Made by a program: the position numbers and the translations under genes. From Tistrella mobilis (GTDB lineage Bacteria; Pseudomonadota; Alphaproteobacteria; Tistrellales; Tistrellaceae), in the NCBI RefSeq assembly GCF_041468085.1, contig NZ_CP121017.1:496001-560000 (forward strand): DNA of 64,000 bases. The letters are read 5' to 3'. Below are positions 28,421 to 37,663 of this stretch, piece by piece. The notes under the pieces were generated by a model. That model was not told where the DNA came from, did no database searches, and saw only the letters and a program-made list of their open reading frames with translations. The first letter of the stretch is position 1; each line of letters opens with the position of its first letter.

Positions 28421-29290
28421 TCACGATAGCCGTATGCCGTGATCTGCGCCATGCCGGCCGCGTGCTGCCATCGCCGCCCGTTGACCGGATATCGTGAAGG
28501 CCGCCACGAAGCCGGCCGCCAGCAGCAGCACGATGGTCGGGGCCGGCGCCGCATCGATGTAGAAGGCGGCAAGCAGCCCCGCGACCGAGGCGGCGGCCGC
28601 CACCGCCACGGCCACCAGCAGCATCCGCCCAAGGCTGCGGGTGACGAGCAGCGCAATGGCACCGGGGGCGATCAGCAGGGCGATCACCAGAATGATGCCG
28701 ACGGCGGCCAGGGCGCCGACCACGGTGGCCGAGATCAGGCAGAGCAGGCCGTAATGCAGGAACCGGGTCGGCAACCCGACCGCCCGTGCCTGCACCGGGT
28801 CGAAGGCATGAAGCTGCAGGTCGCGCCACCTGACGACGATCGCCCCGGTCGTCACCAGCGCGATCGCCGCCGCAAGCAGGATGTCGGCACGCGCGACGCC
28901 CAGCATGTCGCCGAACAGGATATGGTCCAGATGCACATCCGGGCGGATCCAGACATGGAGCACCAGCCCCGCGCCGAACATGCCCGAATAGACCACGCCC
29001 ATCACGGTGTCGGGCTTCACCCGCGAATGTTCGCGGATATAGCCGGTGCCCGCGGCACAGGCCATGCCGGCGGCAAAGGCACCTGCGACATAGGGCAGAC
29101 CCAGCGCGTAGGAGACGACCACCCCCGGCAGCACGGCATGGGAGATGGCATCCCCCAGCAGCGACCAGCCTTTCAGCACCAGAAAGCAGGAGAGCAGCGC
29201 CGCCGGCACCGCCACCAGCAGAGAGATGACCAGGGCATCGGCCATGAAGCCGAAGCGGAAGGGGCCGATCAGGGCATCGATCGCGGTCAT
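28421..29290 (-). CDS. sitD: Mn/Fe ABC transporter permease (SitD-like)
   Basis: A 289-residue ABC-3 family permease with about eight hydrophobic segments and the family motif LLGDAISHAVLPGVV near residues 44-58. It pairs with the SitC-like permease to form the membrane channel. Its start overlaps the sitC stop by 4 bp. It is the last transporter gene before the two-component pair. The permease family is certain; the metal is inferred from the binding protein. Confidence 0.9.
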   Translation of the reverse strand: MTAIDALIGPFRFGFMADALVISLLVAVPAALLSCFLVLKGWSLLGDAISHAVLPGVVVSYALGLPYVAGAFAAGMACAAGTGYIREHSRVKPDTVMGVVYSGMFGAGLVLHVWIRPDVHLDHILFGDMLGVARADILLAAAIALVTTGAIVVRWRDLQLHAFDPVQARAVGLPTRFLHYGLLCLISATVVGALAAVGIILVIALLIAPGAIALLVTRSLGRMLLVAVAVAAAASVAGLLAAFYIDAAPAPTIVLLLAAGFVAAFTISGQRAAMAARGRHGADHGIRLS

Positions 29291-30147
29291 GCGGCATCCC
29301 CTCGGGCAGACGACATCCGGCGCCGCCGGGCGGCGATCAGCCCGTGGCGGGGGGCGGACAGGAAGGCGGCCAGAAAGACCAGGGTCTGCAGCACCACGAT
29401 GATCCCGCCGGTGGCGCCGTCCAGGAAATAGCTGGCATAGGCGCCGATCAGGCTGGTGAGGGACCCGATCAGGGCGGCGATGATCAGCAGCCTTGGGAAG
29501 CGGTCGGTGAGCAGGAAGGCCGTCGCGCCCGGCGCCACCACCAGCGAGATCACCAGGAAGGCGCCGACGGTCTGGAGTGCCGCCACGGTGGCGGCGGCGA
29601 GCAGGGTGAAGAAGACGAGCTTGAGCCGGGTGACCGCAAGCCCGATCGAGCGGGCATGGACCTCGTCGAAGAACACCACCATCAGGTCCTTCCAGGTCAC
29701 GGCCAGCACGGCAAGCGTGACGGCTGAGATCAGCACCAGCTGGAGCGTGTCGTCGGGCGTCACCGCCAGGATGTTGCCGAGCACGATCGCCTGCACATCC
29801 ACCGGGACCGGCGAGACCGAGACCATGAACAGGCCGAGCCCGAAGAAGGCGGAAAAGATCAGCCCGATCACCGCATCTTCTTTCAGGCGGCTGCGGCGGC
29901 GGATGAACAGCATCGCGCCGGCCGCGAGCCCGCCGGCCAGGAAGGCCCCCAGCGAGAAGGGCAGGCCGATCATGTACGCGCCGGCCACCCCCGGCACGAT
30001 GGCGTGGGAGAGCGCATCGCCGATCAGCGACCAGCCTTTCAGCATCAGATAGCAGGAGAGCAGGCCGCAGACCCCGCCGACCAGGGCCGAGACCCAGATC
30101 GCGTTGACCATGTAGTCATAGGCGAAAGGGGCGAGCAGGGCGGTCAT
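29287..30147 (-). CDS. sitC: Mn/Fe ABC transporter permease (SitC-like)
   Basis: A 286-residue ABC-3 permease, paralogous to the following gene, with [20 protein letters not shown] in the conserved loop and about eight membrane segments. It overlaps sitB upstream by 4 bp and sitD downstream by 4 bp, so the transporter subunits are translationally coupled. Confidence 0.9.
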   Translation of the reverse strand: MTALLAPFAYDYMVNAIWVSALVGGVCGLLSCYLMLKGWSLIGDALSHAIVPGVAGAYMIGLPFSLGAFLAGGLAAGAMLFIRRRSRLKEDAVIGLIFSAFFGLGLFMVSVSPVPVDVQAIVLGNILAVTPDDTLQLVLISAVTLAVLAVTWKDLMVVFFDEVHARSIGLAVTRLKLVFFTLLAAATVAALQTVGAFLVISLVVAPGATAFLLTDRFPRLLIIAALIGSLTSLIGAYASYFLDGATGGIIVVLQTLVFLAAFLSAPRHGLIAARRRRMSSARGDAA

Positions 30148-31058
30148 CGCGGCACCTCCACATCCCCTGAGCCGTCGCGGCGGGTGGCGGCGCGGCCGCC
30201 ACGCAGCAGCAGCGGCCGCTCGTCATCGGTGATCACGCCCAGCGACCGGCCATCGGCACTGGCCGCTTCCAGCACCACATGACGGAGCGCGCCGCCGAAC
30301 GCCGCTTCCAGATTGCGGCGGGTGAAGACGTCGGCCGTGGGGCCTGCCGCCAGGACGGTTCCCCTGACCAGCACGCAGCGGTCGCAGAATTCGGGCACGC
30401 TGCCCAGATTATGGGTGGAGACCAGCATCACCCGGCCCTCGTCGCGCAGGGCTTCGAGCAGGGCGATGATCTGGTCTTCGGTGCCGACATCCACCCCGGT
30501 CATGGGCTCGTCGAGCAGGATGACCCGGGCATCCTGGGCGATGGCGCGGGCCAGGAAGACCCGCTTCTTCTGCCCGCCCGACAATTCGCCGATCTGGCGG
30601 CGGCGCAGACCGGTCATGCCCACCCGTTCGAGTGCGGCCGCGACGGCGGCATGGTCCCGCGGTTTCGCCCGGCGCATCGGCCCCATATGGCTATAGCGGC
30701 CCATCATCACCACGTCCTCGACCAGCACCGGAAAGGTCCAGTCGACCTCCTCGCTCTGCGGCACATAGGCGACCAGATTGGCCTTGAGTGCCTCTGAAGC
30801 CGGCCGGCCGAGGATGCTGATCCGCCCGGCTCGCGGCCGGACCAGCCCCATGATCGCCTTGAACAGCGTCGACTTGCCGGCACCGTTGACGCCGACCAGC
30901 GCGGTGATGCTGCCGGTGGGGATGCGGAAGCCGGCATCATGGAGCGCGGTGAGGCCGTTGCGATAGGTGACGGTCACGCCCTCGACCTCAAGGCCGGCGG
31001 TGGTCACCGGAAACCGGTCGCGGGCACGCGCGGCGGTGCGCGGGAAGGGGAAGTTCAT
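30144..31058 (-). CDS. sitB: Mn/Fe ABC transporter ATP-binding protein (SitB-like)
   Basis: A 304-residue ABC ATPase powering the metal importer. Walker A is GVNGAGKST, the signature is [16 protein letters not shown], Walker B is [12 protein letters not shown], and the switch His is in VSTHNLG. A C-terminal extension of about 40 residues follows the ATPase fold. It lies 20 bp after sitA and overlaps sitC by 4 bp. Confidence 0.92.
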   Translation of the reverse strand: MNFPFPRTAARARDRFPVTTAGLEVEGVTVTYRNGLTALHDAGFRIPTGSITALVGVNGAGKSTLFKAIMGLVRPRAGRISILGRPASEALKANLVAYVPQSEEVDWTFPVLVEDVVMMGRYSHMGPMRRAKPRDHAAVAAALERVGMTGLRRRQIGELSGGQKKRVFLARAIAQDARVILLDEPMTGVDVGTEDQIIALLEALRDEGRVMLVSTHNLGSVPEFCDRCVLVRGTVLAAGPTADVFTRRNLEAAFGGALRHVVLEAASADGRSLGVITDDERPLLLRGGRAATRRDGSGDVEVPR

Positions 31059-31078
31059 CGCACGGGCATCCTGTCGGA

Positions 31079-31978
31079 TCAGGGACGGGAGAGTTCGTCG
31101 GCGATGCGGCCGGCGGTGACGCGAAGCAGGTCCAGATAGGTGGGCACCGGTCCGCCGGAGTCGGTCAGCGAATCGACATAGAGTACGCCGCCATAGCGCG
31201 CGCCGGTCTCTCGCGCCACCTGACGGGCGGGATCGGGTGAGACGGTGCTTTCCGAGAAGACCACCGGAATCCCATGTTCACGCACCGTGTCGATCACCCG
31301 ACGGACCTGCCGGGGTGTCCCCTGACCATCGGCGTTGATCGGCCAGAGCCAGACCTCTTTGAGGCCGAAGTCGCGGGCGAGATAGGAAAAGGCGCCCTCG
31401 CTGGTCACAAGCCAGCGCCGGTCCGCGGGCAGGGCCGCCAGCCTTTCGCGGATCGGGGCCGCCACCGCATCGATCCGGGCCATATAGGCCGCCGCATTCG
31501 CGGCATAGGTTCCGGCATGGACCGGATCGGCGGCCGACAAGGCGTCGCGGATATTGGCGACATAGATCTTCGCCGCGTCGGGCGACATCCAGGCATGGGG
31601 GTTGGGCTTGCCCTCATAGGGCCCCTCGGTGATGCCGATCGGGGCGATCCCGTCGGAGACGGTCACCGACGGCACATCCCCCAGATTGCGCAGGAACTTC
31701 TCGAACCAGAGTTCGAGGTTCAGCCCGTTGCGCAGCACCAGACCGGCCCCCATCGCCCGGCGGATATCGCCGGGGGTCGGGCTGTAATTGTGGATGTCGG
31801 CGCCGGGTCTGGTGATCGAGACCACCTCCGCCGCTTCGCCGGCGACATTGGCGGCGATGTCGGCGATCACCGTGAAGGTCGTCAGAACCTTCAGCTTTTC
31901 CGCGGCACGTGCCGGCTGGGCGACGGTGCCCAGCATCAGAAGGATGACCAGAACGGCGGCGAGGGGGCGCGTGCCCAT
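31079..31978 (-). CDS. sitA: Mn/Fe ABC transporter periplasmic binding protein (SitA-like)
   Basis: A 299-residue cluster A-I metal-binding protein with a signal peptide (residues 1-26, cleavage after ARA). The four expected ligands are H63 (ADIHNY), H128 (NPHAWM), E194 (SEGAF) and D269 (YVDSL). The His-His-Glu-Asp set is that of Mn2+/Fe2+ binders (SitA, MntC, PsaA); zinc-specific ZnuA has a third His and a His-rich loop, which are absent. It is the first gene of the operon, and a strong Fur-type box lies 16 bp before its start. Confidence 0.92.
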   Translation of the reverse strand: MGTRPLAAVLVILLMLGTVAQPARAAEKLKVLTTFTVIADIAANVAGEAAEVVSITRPGADIHNYSPTPGDIRRAMGAGLVLRNGLNLELWFEKFLRNLGDVPSVTVSDGIAPIGITEGPYEGKPNPHAWMSPDAAKIYVANIRDALSAADPVHAGTYAANAAAYMARIDAVAAPIRERLAALPADRRWLVTSEGAFSYLARDFGLKEVWLWPINADGQGTPRQVRRVIDTVREHGIPVVFSESTVSPDPARQVARETGARYGGVLYVDSLTDSGGPVPTYLDLLRVTAGRIADELSRP

Positions 31979-31993
31979 GGCGAGGCCTCATCA

Positions 31994-32012
31994 GAGAATG
32001 ATACGCATTCTC
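31994..32012. promoter_or_regulatory. Fur-type box upstream of sitABCD
   Basis: GAGAATGATACGCATTCTC is a perfect 7-5-7 inverted repeat and agrees with the classical 19-bp Fur consensus at 15 of 19 positions. It lies between a plausible minus-strand promoter (TTGCAA, then TAGATC after 16 nt) and the sitA start. In alphaproteobacteria Fur homologues often act as the manganese regulator Mur, so control by Mn or Fe is likely. Confidence 0.85.
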
Positions 32013-32101
32013 AGATCTACGCCTCTCTCCGGGATTTGCAAGTTAGAATTATTCTTAAAATATGATGTGCATCTGCCCCGAAGGGCGACCTGCCGCGAAG
32101 G

Positions 32102-32121
32102 GCGGGGGCTTATGCCCCCGC
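32102..32121 (-). terminator. Hairpin spanning the stop codon of the M14 peptidase gene
   Basis: GCGGGGGC-TTAT-GCCCCCGC is an 8-bp perfect stem whose loop includes the TAA stop. It may end the peptide-transport operon before the sit promoter, though no T-run follows. Confidence 0.5.
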
Positions 32122-33876
32122 AATCTCCTGCCAGGCATCATAGGCGGCCAGCACCGCCCGGGCCTGGGCCTCATGGGCCAGCCGGAAGGCATCGCCATAG
32201 ACGGTTTCGTCGGGATATTCGGTGATCAGCGTGACGGCGGGCACCTGTGCCGGCTGTTCCGAGACCATGCAGGGGAAGCCGTCGATGACCTCGAAACCCA
32301 GCCGGCCGGCATGGATTTCGTAGAGCGCGATCTGTCGGGCGTTGAGCGCCGCCAGTTCGGGCAGGCGGGCGAGTTCGGCGGTCACCCGGGTCAGCAGCCG
32401 GCGGGCACGCTCTTCCCAGCCCGGATGATGGCGCAGGATCAGGAAGAAGCCCTTGGGCACCGTCCACATCTCGAAACCGCGCGGCACATAGCCGGTCAGC
32501 GGCCGGGTCCATTCATGGGACGGATAGCCGTGCAGGTTGAGATGAAGATCGGCGCCGGTCCGCGCCCGCGCCTCGGCGCGGATTGCGGCCTCGTAGAGCG
32601 GCCCGGTCTGGCCGCGCCCCGTCTGCTTGCGATATTCCAGATCGTCGCCCAGCGCCGTATAGCGCGCCGCATGATGCATATGGCGGGGCTGGCTCTGCGT
32701 CAGCTGCCGGTGCATGGCATAGCCGTCGGGGTTCTCGACCGGGGCGATGGTGAAATGCGCGGTCGGTCGGGCGGCGAGCAGGGCGGCGGCACGGATCGCC
32801 CCGGCGACGCCCGAGACCTCGTTGGCGTGCTGGCCGCCGCTGATCATCACCGGATGATCGCTGCCCCGGCGATGCCGGGCGAGCACAGGCCGGCCTGCGC
32901 GGGATCCGGCGACGAAGACCTCGCCGCCGATCCGGTCGAGTTCGGCGCGGAGCCGGGCCATGCCGAAGGGGGCTTCGGCCTCGTGCAGCGGCTGGTCGGG
33001 CCAGTCAGCCTCGCCGGTATCCAGTGGCCGGGTCTCGATCCTGAGGCGCACGGACCCGTCGGAGCCGCGTATGTCGGGCAGGATCCGGCCGGGCTGAAGG
33101 TCGCGGGCGCCGATCGGCCGGCCGGAATGGCGCTGGAAATGTTCCAGCAGCGAGAAATACAGCTCCTCGTGCAGCGCCTCGTGCAGGCTGATCACCTCTT
33201 CGCCGACCGGCAGGCGGGTATCCTGGCCCGGCAGATCGACGCGGATCTCCAGGGTTTCGAAGAAGGGCTCGTCCGCCCCCCAGTCCCAGGCCGCGATCAC
33301 CGCCATGGCGCGGTGAAAGAGGGCCTCGTAATCGGTTTCCAGCCGCTGGTCGATCCGCCGGCCGTCGGGATGGGCAAGCTTCAGCCAGCCGGTGGGCGAC
33401 AGCCGCATCTGGCCGACATGGTCTTCCGCCAGATGGTTGGGGGCGGGCAGGGTGAGGTCGGTAAGGCTGCCATCGGCCGCTTCCAGCCGCAGCCGGTAGG
33501 CGGGCATGGCGCCCGCCGCCACGGCTTCGGGCACCAGATCCAGCCGGGCATCGCCGATCATGCCGGCCAGGGGATAGGCCTCCAGCCGGAAGCGGTTCTC
33601 GCCCGCGTCCGGCACCACCGGATAGCCGAGTTCGACCCGGGCGAAGGGGCCGGCGGCGCGGGCATCCTCGACGAAGAAGCCGATCAGCGGCTTGTAGGCC
33701 GGGTGCAGCCGGGCATCCACCCCCGCCGCCCGGAAGCGCGCCTCGGCGGCGCGGCGCTGGCCGGCATCCTCGAACAGCCAGGCATCCAGGCTGGCGCCCC
33801 GCCAGTCGGGGGTGGCGTAGGTGGCGAGCAGCCGGTCGAGGGTGCGCTCGAAGGTCTGGTCGATGAGCAGCGTCAT
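32110..33876 (-). CDS. M14-family zinc carboxypeptidase
   Basis: A 588-residue metallocarboxypeptidase-like enzyme. The zinc-binding H-x-x-E is seen in ISGGQHANEVSGV, with further conserved parts VENPDGYAMHRQ, LHLNLHGYPSHEW (third His ligand region) and a late ITEYPDETVYG stretch that could supply the catalytic Glu. The first 300 residues are an additional domain of unknown role. No signal peptide is seen, so it probably acts in the cytoplasm. It is the last gene of the peptide ABC transporter set, which suggests it trims imported peptides or an amidated/peptidic compound. Confidence 0.8.
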   Translation of the reverse strand: MTLLIDQTFERTLDRLLATYATPDWRGASLDAWLFEDAGQRRAAEARFRAAGVDARLHPAYKPLIGFFVEDARAAGPFARVELGYPVVPDAGENRFRLEAYPLAGMIGDARLDLVPEAVAAGAMPAYRLRLEAADGSLTDLTLPAPNHLAEDHVGQMRLSPTGWLKLAHPDGRRIDQRLETDYEALFHRAMAVIAAWDWGADEPFFETLEIRVDLPGQDTRLPVGEEVISLHEALHEELYFSLLEHFQRHSGRPIGARDLQPGRILPDIRGSDGSVRLRIETRPLDTGEADWPDQPLHEAEAPFGMARLRAELDRIGGEVFVAGSRAGRPVLARHRRGSDHPVMISGGQHANEVSGVAGAIRAAALLAARPTAHFTIAPVENPDGYAMHRQLTQSQPRHMHHAARYTALGDDLEYRKQTGRGQTGPLYEAAIRAEARARTGADLHLNLHGYPSHEWTRPLTGYVPRGFEMWTVPKGFFLILRHHPGWEERARRLLTRVTAELARLPELAALNARQIALYEIHAGRLGFEVIDGFPCMVSEQPAQVPAVTLITEYPDETVYGDAFRLAHEAQARAVLAAYDAWQEIAGA

Positions 33877-33907
33877 GTCCGGCTCCGGGGGACGGTGGGG
33901 GAGGGGG

Positions 33908-33971
33908 CAGGCCAGATTCGGGTCAGGCCAGATTCGGGTCAGGCCAGATTCGGGTCAGGCCAGATTCGGGT
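33908..33971. repeat. Four perfect copies of a 16-bp tandem repeat
   Basis: The unit CAGGCCAGATTCGGGT is repeated four times without change, followed by a partial fifth (CAGGCC). It fills the gap between the DppC-like gene and the M14 gene and abuts the DppC stop codon. Read on the transcribed minus strand each unit contains TGA. It is not obviously able to fold, and probably varies in copy number. Confidence 0.95.
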
Positions 33972-34816
33972 CAGGCCTGGGTGCGGCCGGTGGGATCCAG
34001 GCGGTCGCGCAGCCAGTCGCCCAGCAGGTTCAGCCCCAGCACGGTCAGCAGGATGGCAAGGCCGGGGAAGACGCTCACCCACCAGGCGTTCTGCAGATAG
34101 GTGCGGCCGTCGGCGAGCATGCCGCCCCAGCTGGGGATGGTCGGATCGACCCCCAGCCCGAGGAAGGTGAGCGAGCTTTCGAGCAGGATGTTGGTGGCGA
34201 CGTTCAGCGTCATCAGCACCACCACCGGCCCGGCCAGATTGGGCAGCAGGTGGATGAACAGGATCTTCGCATCGCGCACCCCGATCGCGCGGGCGGCATG
34301 GATGAATTCGCGGTCGACCAGAGAGAGCACCGAGCCGCGGACCAGGCGGGCATACTGTACCCACTGGGCGGCGATCAGCAGGATGATGGTGTTGGTGAGC
34401 CCGCCGCCGACGATGGCGATGAAGGTGATGGCGAGCAGGATGAAGGGCAGGGCCAGCTGCACATCGGCGAAGCGCATCACCACCATGTCCCAGAAGCCGC
34501 GGTAGTAGCCGGCGACCAGGCCCATCACCACGCCGATCACCACCGCGCCGACCACCGAAGTGAAGCCGACCAGCAGCGAGATCTTGCCGCCGGTGATCAC
34601 CCGGGCGAGCACGTCGCGGCCGAGCGGGTCGGTGCCGAGCGGATGAGCCCAGCTCTGGAAGGGCAGGGTCAGCCGGGCCATCAGGTTGATTTTTTCGCCG
34701 CCGTCGGGGAAGAGCAGCGGCGAGAGCAGCACCGCGGCGGTCATGCCGCCGGCGAGCAGGAGGCCGAGGACCAGCTCCAGCTGCGGGCCGCTTTTATGTG
34801 TGCGGGCGCGTGCCAT
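33971..34816 (-). CDS. Peptide ABC transporter permease (DppC-like)
   Basis: A 281-residue permease of the DppC/OppC type with an N-terminal membrane segment, the OppC-like N-terminal region (WAHPLGTDPLGRDVLARVI) and the binding-protein-dependent permease fold with the EAA-like loop HAARAIGVRDAKILFIHLLP. It starts 12 bp after the DppB-like gene and ends at the tandem repeat. Confidence 0.92.
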   Translation of the reverse strand: MARARTHKSGPQLELVLGLLLAGGMTAAVLLSPLLFPDGGEKINLMARLTLPFQSWAHPLGTDPLGRDVLARVITGGKISLLVGFTSVVGAVVIGVVMGLVAGYYRGFWDMVVMRFADVQLALPFILLAITFIAIVGGGLTNTIILLIAAQWVQYARLVRGSVLSLVDREFIHAARAIGVRDAKILFIHLLPNLAGPVVVLMTLNVATNILLESSLTFLGLGVDPTIPSWGGMLADGRTYLQNAWWVSVFPGLAILLTVLGLNLLGDWLRDRLDPTGRTQA

Positions 34817-34828
34817 GGGTCTCGTCTC

Positions 34829-35752
34829 CTAGCGGGTGCGGATGCGCGGATCGATCAGGCCATAGGCGATGTCGACCAGCAGGTTGATGGCAACGATGAG
34901 CAGGGCGAGCACGGTGATCACCGCCTGCAGCACCGGATAGTCGCGGCCGGCAACGGCATCGAAGGCGAGCGTGCCGAGGCCCGGCCAGTTGAACACCCGC
35001 TCGATGACCACGATGCCGCCGAGCAGCCCGCCGAACTGAAGGCCGAAATAGGTGATCAGCGGGATGGCGCAGTTCCTGAGCGCGTGCTTGTAGAGCACCT
35101 TGCTCTCGCTCAACCCCTTGGCGCGGGCGACCTGGACATACTGGGCGCGGAGCGTTTCCAGCATGGCGGTGCGCACCAGGCGGACATTGGTCGCGGTCAG
35201 GATGATGCCCATGGTGACGGCCGGCATCACGAAACTCAGGATCCCGTCCATGCCCGAGGGCGGCAGCCAGCGCAGCGTGATCGAGAAGACCAGCACCAGC
35301 ATGATCGCCAGCCAGAAATTCGGGAAAGACAGGCCGGTCAGCGACAGGATGCGGATCACCTGATCGGCCGGCCGGCCGCGATTGACCGCGGCATGGATGC
35401 CGAGCGGGATGGACAGCGCGATCGAGACGATCATTGAGGTGAAGGCCAGCGCCAGCGTCGCCGGCAGCGCCTTGGAGACCAGCAGCGAGACGGAGGTGCC
35501 GCCCAGGAAGCTGCGGCCCAGATCACCGGTGACGAGACCGGTGACGAAATCGAGATATTGCGACAGGAAGGGCTCGTTCAGACCCAGCGCCTGCCGGATG
35601 TTGTCGAGGTCCTCCTGGGTGACGCTGCCCGCCCCCTGCGCCAGCATCAGCGCCGGATCGCCGGTCAGGCGGATCGCGAAGGACACCGTCAGCGTCACGG
35701 CGAAGAGGACGAAGATCGCCTGCAACAGGCGCTTGAGGAGAAAGCCGGCCAA
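34829..35752 (-). CDS. Peptide ABC transporter permease (DppB-like)
   Basis: A 307-residue permease of the DppB/OppB type: it begins with a membrane helix (LKRLLQAIFVLFAVTLTVSF), has the family segment DPALMLAQGAGSVTQEDLDN, and an EAA loop VARAKGLSESKVLYKHALRN. It forms the channel with the following DppC-like protein. A 249-bp gap with repeats separates it from the binding-protein gene. Confidence 0.92.
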   Translation of the reverse strand: MAGFLLKRLLQAIFVLFAVTLTVSFAIRLTGDPALMLAQGAGSVTQEDLDNIRQALGLNEPFLSQYLDFVTGLVTGDLGRSFLGGTSVSLLVSKALPATLALAFTSMIVSIALSIPLGIHAAVNRGRPADQVIRILSLTGLSFPNFWLAIMLVLVFSITLRWLPPSGMDGILSFVMPAVTMGIILTATNVRLVRTAMLETLRAQYVQVARAKGLSESKVLYKHALRNCAIPLITYFGLQFGGLLGGIVVIERVFNWPGLGTLAFDAVAGRDYPVLQAVITVLALLIVAINLLVDIAYGLIDPRIRTR

Positions 35753-35877
35753 GGGTCAGCCTCCGGAGGATGGATCGACGAAAGACCCGCCGGACCCGAA
35801 GGCCCGGCAGATCCGCGATGGTACTTGTCGTCAGGCGCCGTGCTGCCCCGAAAGCTGCCGGGCGCTTCGCGCCCCAG

Positions 35878-35987
35878 CCGCCATTGAGGCGGCGGCCAAG
35901 GGTGCGGAGCACCCGCCCGGCGAGGGCCACACAGACCCCCGCCATTGAGGCGGCGGCCAAGGGTGCGGAGCACCCGCCCGGCGAGGG
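35878..35987. repeat. Two 47-bp direct repeats, each with two small hairpins
   Basis: The 47-bp units at 35880-35926 and 35941-35987 are identical and are separated by 14 bp. Each carries CCGCC-ATTGA-GGCGG (the first pair begins at 35878) and GGGTGC-GGA-GCACCC. They fill most of the space between the binding-protein gene and the permease genes, resembling REP/BIME-type intergenic elements. They may protect the upstream message or lower read-through, giving more binding protein than permease. Confidence 0.9.
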
Positions 35988-36001
35988 ACTGAACTAACGA
36001 C

Positions 36002-37540
36002 TCACTCCACCGTCACGCCGGTCAGGCGGATGCGGTTGTCCGGCGGGGCCACGAAGCCCTTGACGCGCTTGGAGACGCCGTAGATTTCGTTCAGGGTGAA
36101 CAGCGGCATTTCCAGGGCGCGGTCGGCGGCATAGGCGGCGATGCCCTGCAGCACCTTCTCACGCGCCGGTACGTCGGTCATCGACCGCTGGCGCTCCAGC
36201 AGCGCATCCAGCTTCGGATCGCTGTCATAGGGGTTCCAGCGCTCGCCGGTGTGGTACATCAGATAGGCGGTGTTGTCGTAGTCGAGCGTCCAGCCGCCCC
36301 ATTTCTGCTGGAACATCGCGCCGGTCTTGCCCTGCGGGATGATGTCGTTCAGCAGCACATTGGTCTCGTAGGGCTTGATGGTGGCGTTGATGCCGACCAT
36401 GCCCAGATAGCTGGCGACCGCCTGCGACACCTCGGCGAAGGTCGCGTCATTGCCGCGGATGTCGATCTGCACCTCGGCACCCGGCTTCACGCCGGCGTCC
36501 TTCAGCAGCTCCTTGGCCTTGGTCTGATCGAAGGGCAGCGGCTTCATGTTCGGGTCGTAGCCGAAGGACAGCTCCGACTGGAAGCTCGCGATCTGCTTGG
36601 CCTGGCCGCCCAGGATCGCATCGATGATCGCGCCGCGATCGACCGCCATGATCATCGCCTTGCGCACGCGCGGATCGGCGGTGATGCCGTCGCGGGTGTT
36701 GAAGCGCAGCGCATAGACCGTCGGGCTGGTGACGCTGACCAGGTTCAGGTTCTGATCGGCCTTGATGGTGTCGACCATCGAGATCGGGATGGTCGGCGGG
36801 ATCACCACGTCGACCCGGCCGGCCTGGAGTTCGGCAACCGCGGTCGCAGGCTCGGCGATGAAGCGGTAGGTGACCTTGTCGAGGGCGGGCGCCCCGTCCC
36901 AATAGTCGGCGAAGGGCTCCAGCGTGACCGAGACCTTGGGGTCATAGGCGGTCATGCGGAACGGGCCGGTGCCGACGGGATGGGCGTTGACATAGGCCTC
37001 GTCGTGTTCGGCCGTATATTTCGGCGGCACGATCATCGCGCCATAGCCGGCGAGCTTGGTGATCAGCACCGGATCGGGCTGCTTCAGCACCAGGTCGACG
37101 GTGTGGTCGTCGATCACGTTGACCCGGTCGATGACCGCGTAGTTGGAACGCTGCGGACCCTTCTTGCCTTCCTCGCCCAGCAGGCGGTCGAAGGTGAACT
37201 TCACCGCCTGAGCGGTGAAGGGCTCGCCATTGTGGAAGGTGACGCCGTCGCGCAGCTTGAAGCGCAGCCGCTTGCCCTCGTCCAGAATCTCCCAGCTGGT
37301 GGCCAGCGCCGGCACGATCTTCAGATCGGGCGTGCGATAGACCAGGCCTTCATAGACATTGGTCGCAACCGACGACCAGTTGACCAGGAAGGTGTCGATC
37401 GGGTCCCAGCTGCCGGGATCCTGGGGCGAGGACAGCGTCAACGTGCCGGCGGCAGTGGCGGAAGCGGCCATCCCGAAGGGCAGGGCCGCTGCCAGCGCTG
37501 CCGTCAGCAGCAGGCGCTTCGTGGTCTGAAGATGTCTCAT
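36002..37540 (-). CDS. Peptide/nickel-type ABC transporter binding protein (DppA/OppA family)
   Basis: A 512-residue cluster C (SBP_bac_5) binding protein with a signal peptide (about residues 1-31, ending TATAAG). Family features are LATSWEILDEGKRLRFKLRD, then GVTFHNGEPFTAQAVKFTFD (adjoining parts), and VGTGPFRMTAYDP. Members bind peptides, glutathione, opines or nickel. It is located between the fused ATPase gene and the permeases. The ligand cannot be assigned, but the M14 peptidase at the operon end favours a peptide-like compound. Confidence 0.9.
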   Translation of the reverse strand: MRHLQTTKRLLLTAALAAALPFGMAASATAAGTLTLSSPQDPGSWDPIDTFLVNWSSVATNVYEGLVYRTPDLKIVPALATSWEILDEGKRLRFKLRDGVTFHNGEPFTAQAVKFTFDRLLGEEGKKGPQRSNYAVIDRVNVIDDHTVDLVLKQPDPVLITKLAGYGAMIVPPKYTAEHDEAYVNAHPVGTGPFRMTAYDPKVSVTLEPFADYWDGAPALDKVTYRFIAEPATAVAELQAGRVDVVIPPTIPISMVDTIKADQNLNLVSVTSPTVYALRFNTRDGITADPRVRKAMIMAVDRGAIIDAILGGQAKQIASFQSELSFGYDPNMKPLPFDQTKAKELLKDAGVKPGAEVQIDIRGNDATFAEVSQAVASYLGMVGINATIKPYETNVLLNDIIPQGKTGAMFQQKWGGWTLDYDNTAYLMYHTGERWNPYDSDPKLDALLERQRSMTDVPAREKVLQGIAAYAADRALEMPLFTLNEIYGVSKRVKGFVAPPDNRIRLTGVTVE

Positions 37541-37663
37541 GCGTCGTCTCCGCGTGGAAGTGCGAGTGGACGTTGGCCTCAGGGCCGGCCGGGCCGTATC
37601 GGTCAGGTCAGGTCGGCCGGCTGCTGGTCAGGACGTGGCCCCGGCCCTTGATGCGGGCGCGGT

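Noticed and set aside
28421-31978. Zinc importer ZnuABC
   Set aside because: The binding protein has a Glu as third ligand and no His-rich loop, and there are two permeases, which fits Mn/Fe SitABCD better.
33908-33971. Possible origin iterons
   Set aside because: Only four 16-bp units inside an operon, with no DnaA boxes or AT-rich segment next to them.
35878-35987. Possible CRISPR array from the two 47-bp repeats
   Set aside because: Only two units with a 14-bp spacer, internal hairpins, and no cas genes; it is a small dispersed-type repeat.
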